This document shows, piece by piece, positions 1-5,645 of a stretch of DNA of 7,835 nucleotides. Every line of letters begins with the position of its first letter. Position 1 is the first letter of the stretch. The DNA comes from Calditrichia bacterium (GTDB lineage Bacteria; Calditrichota; Calditrichia; Calditrichales; Calditrichaceae): NCBI GenBank assembly GCA_027039465.1, contig JALWEA010000511.1, forward strand, positions 1 to 7,835, written 5' to 3'. The notes beneath the pieces are model-generated. The model did not search any database and was not told the DNA's origin. It saw nothing but the letters and a program-made list of their open reading frames with translations. Position numbers and translations under genes: made by a program.

Positions 1-1416
1 GCCCCAACTGTTAAGCAGCTCTTCGAGGACAATCCCGTTTAACCATTCTTCGGAAAGTATTAAAACGGGAATATTTTTAAGTTCCGCGTTAAAGCCCAAA
101 CGAATGATTTCCGCAGGAGGATTGGCCGTTTCCATAGGCAGGGTGAAAGAAAAAGTGCTGCCCGAATCGGAGCTCTCAAAATCCATTGAACCTTTTAAGG
201 AACGGACCAAACGGGTTGCTACAAACAAACCGGGATAGGCCTCGCGCAGTTTCTCCGTAGCTTTTGCCGAAAGTTTGTCGATTTGACCAAACAACTGTTT
301 AAGTTCTTTTTTCTTTTGAGCATCCAAACCTTTACCCGTGTCCCGAACAAGAAATCTCAGTTTCAAACTGGCGTTATTATCGCTTACTTTTTCCACCTCG
401 AGCGTTACGGAACCCTTTTCCGTGAATCGGCAAGCATTGTCAAGTAAAATAAATAAAACATGGCGCAAATAATTGGGCTCGCCTTTAACAAATTCGGGAA
501 TATCCGGGGGCAGGCGGAAAATGAGTTCAATCCCTTTTTTACCGGCCTGAACACCGAAAGGAGAAAGTGCGTCGTCAACACATTCCCGCAAATTGAATTC
601 AATAAAACGTGCGGGGATTTGTTCGATTTTGTTTTTGAAATGGGCAATGGTCTGCAAATCGTCCAGCGAATTGGCAATGTGTTGTGCATTGAGCGTAGCC
701 AATTGCAAATACACATCATGCTCCTGAGAAATATCAGCCTTCTGCAATAATTCGAAAATTTGAAATAAATTGTTAAGCGGAGTGCGGATTTCTTCGGCCA
801 ATAAGCCGATTTGTGTGTAGCGGTACTGGGTGTTTTCTTCCTTCTCTTTCAGTTGGTTTTTGAAGCTGTTCTGTAATTCTTTGATTTCATGTTTGAGACG
901 GTAATAGCGATCGTAAGCTTGCAAAGCGCTACGATAAGTGGAAATGAGAAGTTGGGCAAGTTGTTTTTTGTTTCCCTGAACCGGGTAAATGCGTTTTAAA
1001 ACCGAAACAAGAACATCATTGCCGTTTTTTTGATCCACTTTATTATCCCGAGCATGCAAAACATCTTCAACGAAATTGATGAATGTGTCGGGATCGAATT
1101 CTTTTAAAAACAGATAATCGGCCTGGCTTTCAATGATTTTGAAAATTTCCGTGGGCTCATTGAGTGTGGTCATTAAAACAATCGGCGTTGTTTGCCAGCT
1201 TGCATCTTGCTTTAATGTTTTACAAAGGGTGGGGCCGTCCATTTCCGGCATCATAATATCGCTAATGATCAAATCCGGCGCGTATTCCGTTAATGTCTGC
1301 AAAGCCAATCGGCCGTTTTCGCAATTGCGTACATCAAATCCGTTTTCCTGCAGAATTTTTGTAAGTAAAAACCGTTGTGCCGCGCTGTCTTCAACAACTA
1401 ATATTTTTGCTTCCAT
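1..1416 (-). CDS. Receiver + degenerate histidine-kinase core + start of a second receiver (hybrid pseudokinase), 3' end outside window
   Basis: The frame is open from ATG at 1416 to the window edge, giving 472 codons with no stop; GGA lies 7 bases before the start, and the gap to the upstream gene is 14 bases. Residues 4-122 form a receiver with E9/D10, phospho-acceptor D53, T83 and K105, but E106 replaces the usual Pro after the Lys. Residues 135-180 are a helical linker carrying LLISTY. Residues 195-265 match a HisKA hairpin, but the H-box reads AEEIRTPLN, with E208 where the phosphorylated His should be. Residues 275-428 match a HATPase domain: in the N-box I323 replaces the first Asn while N327 stays; the G1 box DTGKG (359-363) is kept; the G2 box GTGLG has become EAYPG. 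From residue 449 a second receiver of the type found in hybrid kinases begins, with its DD pair changed to SE. The family is clear. I infer that autokinase activity is lost and that the protein works as a phosphorylation-controlled scaffold, or regulates another kinase. Confidence 0.93.
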   Translation of the reverse strand, partial: MEAKILVVEDSAAQRFLLTKILQENGFDVRNCENGRLALQTLTEYAPDLIISDIMMPEMDGPTLCKTLKQDASWQTTPIVLMTTLNEPTEIFKIIESQADYLFLKEFDPDTFINFVEDVLHARDNKVDQKNGNDVLVSVLKRIYPVQGNKKQLAQLLISTYRSALQAYDRYYRLKHEIKELQNSFKNQLKEKEENTQYRYTQIGLLAEEIRTPLNNLFQIFELLQKADISQEHDVYLQLATLNAQHIANSLDDLQTIAHFKNKIEQIPARFIEFNLRECVDDALSPFGVQAGKKGIELIFRLPPDIPEFVKGEPNYLRHVLFILLDNACRFTEKGSVTLEVEKVSDNNASLKLRFLVRDTGKGLDAQKKKELKQLFGQIDKLSAKATEKLREAYPGLFVATRLVRSLKGSMDFESSDSGSTFSFTLPMETANPPAEIIRLGFNAELKNIPVLILSEEWLNGIVLEELLNSWG

Positions 1417-1430
1417 GATAGTTTCCGGTT

Positions 1431-2195
1431 TCACTCTTTCTTTTGTTTTTTAGCGTTTATTTTCGCCGCATATTCGGGATAAAGCTTATTCAGACACTCC
1501 GGACATAAACTATGCGTGAAGGTCACATCCGAATGTTTCTCAATATATTCCTCCACTCGATGCCAATAGCCGTCGTCATCGCGAATTTTGTGGCAATTGG
1601 AACAAATCGGCAGCATGCCTTGCAATTGGTTGATGGTGTTCAGCGCTTCTTTAAGTTCTCTGTTGATGCGTTCCAATTCTCTGTTTTTGTAGAGAATCGT
1701 TTCGTAGGTAGACAGCAGTAAGTCAATAATTTGCATTTGTTGAGAAGCAATGGAGTAGCGTTGTCCGGCAAACATAACTTCGAATTTCAATTCGGGGCCG
1801 TTTGATTCGCGGATTTTTTTATTGGCTAAGATGTATTCAATGCGATTCAGCAGAATATCCAAATTGTACGGCTTGATGATGAAATTATCGGCACCGGAGC
1901 CCAAGCCTTTTACGATATCTTCGGGTTCTTGAAGAGCGGTTAATAAAATAATGGACACATCATTAAATTTGGGATTGGCTTTAATGGTTTTGCAAAGATC
2001 AAAACCGCTCATGCCCGGCATAATAACATCGCTGATAACAATATCAAAGGGTTCGTGCTCAAGCGTTTCCAGCGCTTCTGCGGCATTAAAAGCCAAGGTA
2101 ACTTTGAAGCCGGATTTTAATAGGTCGTGCTTTAAATGCAAGGCTTGCGTCTTGGAGTCTTCCACGACCAAAATTTTTATGTCTGAAGGATTCAT
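1431..2195 (-). CDS. Response regulator with C-terminal four-cysteine module
   Basis: This is a 254-residue cytoplasmic protein. Residues 7-125 are a complete receiver: E12/D13, phospho-acceptor D56, T86 and K108-P109, so phosphorylation by CheA of the same operon is plausible. Residues 136-170 are a linker ending in LLLSTYE, which also occurs in the downstream neighbour. Residues 170-192 look like a short coiled coil (NRELERINRELKEAL). Residues 194-241 hold CxxC (C198, C201) and CxxC (C231, C234) with conserved-looking LPICSNCHKIRDDDGYW and LCPECLNKLYP segments. From memory this module recurs at the end of receiver, PAS and GAF signalling proteins, but I know of no assigned function. Zinc binding is inferred from the paired cysteines only. 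There is no DNA-binding domain. The gene ends 14 bases before the next start. The ATG at 2195 is chosen because it has a strong ribosome binding site and places the receiver at the N-terminus; the in-frame ATG at 2258 would overlap the end of cheB. Confidence 0.93.
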   Translation of the reverse strand: MNPSDIKILVVEDSKTQALHLKHDLLKSGFKVTLAFNAAEALETLEHEPFDIVISDVIMPGMSGFDLCKTIKANPKFNDVSIILLTALQEPEDIVKGLGSGADNFIIKPYNLDILLNRIEYILANKKIRESNGPELKFEVMFAGQRYSIASQQMQIIDLLLSTYETILYKNRELERINRELKEALNTINQLQGMLPICSNCHKIRDDDGYWHRVEEYIEKHSDVTFTHSLCPECLNKLYPEYAAKINAKKQKKE

Positions 2196-2202
2196 TAAAA
2201 TA

Positions 2203-2207
2203 CTCCT
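2203..2207 (-). promoter_or_regulatory. Ribosome binding site fixing the start of the four-Cys response regulator
   Basis: AGGAG, within AAAAGGAG on the minus strand, lies 7 bases before ATG 2195. It sits in the 34-base gap after the cheB stop codon. It is the best Shine-Dalgarno match among the genes here, and it decides against the longer in-frame start at 2258. Confidence 0.85.
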
Positions 2208-2229
2208 TTTCCCCTTAACGCATCGGGAT

Positions 2230-3243
2230 TTAAAAAAACTCACGCATCTTTTGAGCAATTTCTTCCGGAGACATAATATACGTTGCTCCGTTTAAACGAA
2301 TGGCCTCTTTGGGCATGCCGAAAATGATGCTCGTCTCTTTATTTTGAGCAAATGTAATACCGCCTTTCTCCTTGATTAATGCCAATTCTTTGGCGCCGTC
2401 TTTACCCATGCCTGTTAATAAAATGCCCATTGCCCGATTGCCGTAAACTTCCGCAACCGATTTAAACAGAAACGAAGCTGAAGGCTTTACATTGTGCATG
2501 GGTGGTTCGTTCACCAATTTGAATACTTTTTCCCGACTAATCGTTAAATGATAATTGTCCGGCGCAAAATAGACGACACCAGGTTGGGGCTTTTCTCCGT
2601 TTTTGGCAACTTTAATGGGCAAGGGACAATCGTTTTGCAACCAACCGATTAAAACGGATAAAAAATTAGCGGGCATGTGCTGTACAATAACAATGGGCAC
2701 ATTCAGATGCTTTGGCAGAAAGGATAGAAATTTATCCAAAGTTTGCGGCCCGCCGGTAGATGCGCCGATGGCAATAATTTCCACCCTTTTATTCTGTTTG
2801 CTCTTGCCAACGGAATCTGTTTTATTAGGCTTTAAAGCGAGGCTATTTAGTAACTGTCCCGGTGTTTTATGATTAGCAACTTTTTCGATCAGAGTCGTTA
2901 ATTCGTTAAGCCAAAATTCGAATTCGGGATGCCCCAGGCGTAGCTCTATTTTCGGGAAAACCACTGTGTTTTCAATTTGAGATAATTTTTTTTGGTCTTC
3001 GGTACAAACGATAATCGGGGTCTGGAATTTCTTGCGCAAAAAACGGACCCCGTCCATATTGCACTTTTGACGCGATTGCTGAAAAAATAAAATCACATCC
3101 GGTGCAGACAGTTTCAGAGCCTTAAGTTCGTTTAAATCGTTATTAAGCGATTGGACAACCCGAAACTTTTTATTTTTGCCCAATGCTCCTTGTAAAAGTC
3201 CTTTGTCTACCGCAGAATTCGCAACAATTAAAATATCGATCAT
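2230..3243 (-). CDS. cheB: CheB-type protein-glutamate methylesterase with a degenerate receiver domain
   Basis: This is a 337-residue protein, close to the usual CheB length of about 350. Residues 153-337 form the methylesterase domain that removes methyl groups from (or deamidates) receptor signalling helices. GASTGGP carries the nucleophile S162, QHMP carries H189, and GMGKDGA carries D282, matching the Ser164-His190-Asp286 triad of Salmonella CheB. Residues 1-125 keep the shape of a receiver (MIDILIVANSA, then PDVILF, then MDG), but the acidic DD pair is A8-N9. The phospho-acceptor position falls in an FFQQS stretch with no Asp and about three extra residues before MDG. T81 and K98 may remain. 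I infer that the catalytic domain is active and not controlled by phosphorylation. AGAAGG lies 4 bases before the ATG. The gene follows cheA by 53 bases, so it most likely acts on the receptor encoded two genes upstream. No cheR partner is visible. Confidence 0.95.
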   Translation of the reverse strand: MIDILIVANSAVDKGLLQGALGKNKKFRVVQSLNNDLNELKALKLSAPDVILFFQQSRQKCNMDGVRFLRKKFQTPIIVCTEDQKKLSQIENTVVFPKIELRLGHPEFEFWLNELTTLIEKVANHKTPGQLLNSLALKPNKTDSVGKSKQNKRVEIIAIGASTGGPQTLDKFLSFLPKHLNVPIVIVQHMPANFLSVLIGWLQNDCPLPIKVAKNGEKPQPGVVYFAPDNYHLTISREKVFKLVNEPPMHNVKPSASFLFKSVAEVYGNRAMGILLTGMGKDGAKELALIKEKGGITFAQNKETSIIFGMPKEAIRLNGATYIMSPEEIAQKMREFF

Positions 3244-3296
3244 TTTTCCTTCTATTATTAATGCTTTTAAATTTCAGATTATTTTGCTTTTAGCTT

Positions 3297-5633
3297 CTAA
3301 ATTAATTTTTCGATCAGTTCAAGCAACGATTTTTGTTCAAACGAGCTTTTAATAAAATAGGCCGTGGCTCCGCTTTCCATACCTTTCTTCCGATCTTTTT
3401 CCGAACCGAGAGAAGTCAGTAAAATTAAGGGAACCGATTTTAGCTTTTCATCTTTACGCACGTTTTTGGTTAACTCAAAACCGTTCATTTCCGGCATTTC
3501 CACATCGGAAACAATCAAATCGAATTTTTGTTGATGTAATATTTCCCAGGCTTGCGCTCCGTTAATGGCGGTTGTTACATCATAGCCGGCGCCTTCCAAT
3601 ACGTTTTTAAGCAGTACGCGTGAGGTGATGGAATCTTCGGCAACTAAAATTTTTTTCTTTTTAACCGCAGCATCTTCAACTTCCACCCCGGAAAAATCCG
3701 AGCCGCTTTGGAACAGATCACTTGTGTTCAGCACAGGCACCAAAGAACCGTCCCCCAAAATAGTCGCTCCGGCCAAGAAGCGGACTTCTTCCAGCGGCGG
3801 ATTCAAACGCTTCAGCAAAATTTCCCGTTCATCCGCAATACGATCCACAATTAAAGCCATGCGTTTTTGTCCCCAGTTCAAAATGAGCACGTTCAGCTTT
3901 TTGTGCGGATCGATTTGCACGGGTTTTAAATCCAAGAGAGAGGCCAATTCGAAAACGGGAATGTTACGCCCGTTTACGTTAATGACTTTGCTGCCTTCAA
4001 TGGATTTAAGTTTGGTCGGTTCAATGCGCAAAGGCGCTTCGACAATGCGCGTCGGAATGATATAACGTTGATTCGATACTTCGATTAGAATACCGCGGCT
4101 GGTTGCCATGTTGAGCGGTAATGTAATCAGAAACGAACATCCGAACGGAGCGTTATTTTCGATTTTAACCGTGCCGCCCAATTTTTCCACATTTTCCGCA
4201 ACCACTGCCATGCCCAAACCTCGTCCGGAAAGGCGGCTTACTTTTTCGGATGTGGAAAAACCCGATTTGAAGATCAACCCTAAAATTTGTGATTCCGTGT
4301 ACTGCTGTAATTCTTCCGGCTTGACCAAATTTTTCCGTAAAGCGCTTTCCTTGACTTTTTGCAAATCAATACCCCGACCGTCGTCGGAAATGCGAATAAC
4401 AATATTCTGTTCGCGAGGAGGCAGAACTTCGATGGTAATTTTGCCTTTTTCCGGTTTCCCTTTTAATAATCTTTCTTCGGGGTGTTCAATGCCGTGATCA
4501 ATACTGTTGCGGATGATATGAATGAGAGGGTCTTTTAGTTCTTCCAATACATGCTTATCCAGTTCAATTTCACCGCCGATAATTTTTAATTCGATTTGTT
4601 TATTCAATTCACGGGCAATACTGCGGGTTGATGTTTGCAGATAGTTGGTAATCGTGCTAAACGGGAACATCATCAGTTGACGGATGTCCGTTAAATGATG
4701 CTCAATCAAAGCCGAGATCTGATGTTTGTCATTTTCAAGCGTTGTGTAAAATTGCAATAGATGTTTTTCGAACAGGTAAACATTTTGCAAATTGGCATTA
4801 AGACTGTTAATAATTTGATCCAACCGATCACTGTGTTTGGCCTCCGACGAGGCAAACTGCTTGGAATAAGCAACCGCATCCTGCAACTGATTTACCAAGT
4901 TTAGCCACTTTGATTTGTTCTCTCTGAGAAAATCGTTAAGCGTACGAATGTTCTTTACGTAATGGTCGGTTTTTAATTTAATCATTAACAATTCTTCGGA
5001 TTGATTCATCAGATGATCGATGCGTTTAAATGAAACGCGAATCGTGTCCGATTGGGAAACGGATGGTTTGGTACTTTTTTTAGTTACCTTTTTTTCTTTG
5101 GGTTTATTCTGTGCTTTTTGAATTTCTGCCGGAGGCGGCGTTTGCGTCTGCTTTTTGGGCTCAACCGGCGTCTCTTTTTTTTCTTCGACTTGCGGTTTTT
5201 CTTCTTTGGGAGCTTCCGGCGTTTTAACGGGTTCCGATTTCTTGGTTTCGGGCAGTTCGCCTTTCAAAGCTTTTTGCAGATTTTCAAGAACTTCGAAATC
5301 CACTTCCTGATCAGGATCGTCATCATGAATCAGTTCGCTTAACTCTTCCACACCCGCCAACAGAACATCCAAAAGTTGGGGCGTAATTTCCATTTCGTTG
5401 TTTTTAATGCGCGAAAAAATCGTTTCCATTACTTGGCATAATTCTTCAATTCCGGAAAAATTGACCGCGCGGGCCGCCCCTTTCAAACTGTGCGTGGTGC
5501 GGTAAATCTGTTCCAAAAGCTCGGGATTGGCATTATTTTCCAGTTCGACCAATCCGCTGCTTAAAACATTCAGATAATCTTCCGCTTCACTTTTAAATAT
5601 TTCAATAAGTTCTTGTGTAAAATCCTGATCCAT
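3297..5633 (-). CDS. cheA: CheA histidine kinase fused to a C-terminal receiver (CheA-CheY hybrid)
   Basis: This 778-residue cytoplasmic kinase would phosphorylate itself under receptor and CheW control and pass phosphate to receivers. Residues 1-105 are the Hpt (P1) domain, with H48 in THSLKGAA. Residues 124-194 are a Lys/Glu/Pro-rich linker with no recognisable P2. Residues 196-325 are the dimerisation region, starting TIRVSFKRIDHLMN and longer than the classical P3. Residues 326-507 are the ATPase domain: N-box RNSIDHG (376-381), G1 DDGRG (417-421), G2 GRGLGM (470-475). Residues 508-645 are a CheW-like P5 domain. Residues 659-778 are a receiver with E666/D667, D710, T740 and K762; Ser replaces the usual Pro after the Lys. 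All catalytic residues seen are intact. The start lies 12 bases after the receptor stop codon, with GGGGA upstream, so translational coupling is likely. The fused receiver could be an output or a phosphate sink, as in FrzE-like kinases. Confidence 0.97.
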   Translation of the reverse strand: MDQDFTQELIEIFKSEAEDYLNVLSSGLVELENNANPELLEQIYRTTHSLKGAARAVNFSGIEELCQVMETIFSRIKNNEMEITPQLLDVLLAGVEELSELIHDDDPDQEVDFEVLENLQKALKGELPETKKSEPVKTPEAPKEEKPQVEEKKETPVEPKKQTQTPPPAEIQKAQNKPKEKKVTKKSTKPSVSQSDTIRVSFKRIDHLMNQSEELLMIKLKTDHYVKNIRTLNDFLRENKSKWLNLVNQLQDAVAYSKQFASSEAKHSDRLDQIINSLNANLQNVYLFEKHLLQFYTTLENDKHQISALIEHHLTDIRQLMMFPFSTITNYLQTSTRSIARELNKQIELKIIGGEIELDKHVLEELKDPLIHIIRNSIDHGIEHPEERLLKGKPEKGKITIEVLPPREQNIVIRISDDGRGIDLQKVKESALRKNLVKPEELQQYTESQILGLIFKSGFSTSEKVSRLSGRGLGMAVVAENVEKLGGTVKIENNAPFGCSFLITLPLNMATSRGILIEVSNQRYIIPTRIVEAPLRIEPTKLKSIEGSKVINVNGRNIPVFELASLLDLKPVQIDPHKKLNVLILNWGQKRMALIVDRIADEREILLKRLNPPLEEVRFLAGATILGDGSLVPVLNTSDLFQSGSDFSGVEVEDAAVKKKKILVAEDSITSRVLLKNVLEGAGYDVTTAINGAQAWEILHQQKFDLIVSDVEMPEMNGFELTKNVRKDEKLKSVPLILLTSLGSEKDRKKGMESGATAYFIKSSFEQKSLLELIEKLI
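5088..5094 (-). other. A AAA AAG slippery heptamer, in frame, in the CheA linker
   Basis: The codons E180-K181-K182 read GAA AAA AAG, which puts A AAA AAG in the correct register for tandem -1 slippage, the same heptamer as in E. coli dnaX. In the -1 frame the next codons are GGT, AAC and the stop TAA (5080-5082), so slippage would end the protein at 184 residues with only the Hpt domain and linker. A weak stem (GGTA-A-CT with AGTACC, six A in the loop) starts directly at the site, closer than the usual 5-9 base spacing. No strong upstream Shine-Dalgarno-like stimulator is seen. Lys-rich coding can make such a heptamer by chance, so function is uncertain. Confidence 0.35.
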
Positions 5634-5645
5634 GGTTTCCCCGGA

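Noticed and set aside
393..1190. Frameshift or sequencing error as the cause of the odd kinase motifs in the last gene
   Set aside because: The frame stays open for 472 codons, the motifs on both sides of each changed residue align well, and the H-to-E change needs two substitutions.
2196..2258. A longer in-frame start at 2258 for the four-Cys response regulator, adding 21 basic residues
   Set aside because: It would overlap the end of cheB and has no good ribosome binding site, whereas ATG 2195 has AGGAG at 7 bases and begins directly at the receiver.
3244..3296. Possible internal promoter in the AT-rich 53-base gap between cheA and cheB
   Set aside because: TAATAA-like stretches are present, but no matching -35 element at proper spacing could be seen, and the gap is short enough for read-through.
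3625..4497. Plus-strand open frames opposite cheA (3625-4065 and 4108-4497)
   Set aside because: Both overlap the confidently assigned CheW-like and ATPase domains of CheA on the other strand, and their products show no recognisable motif.
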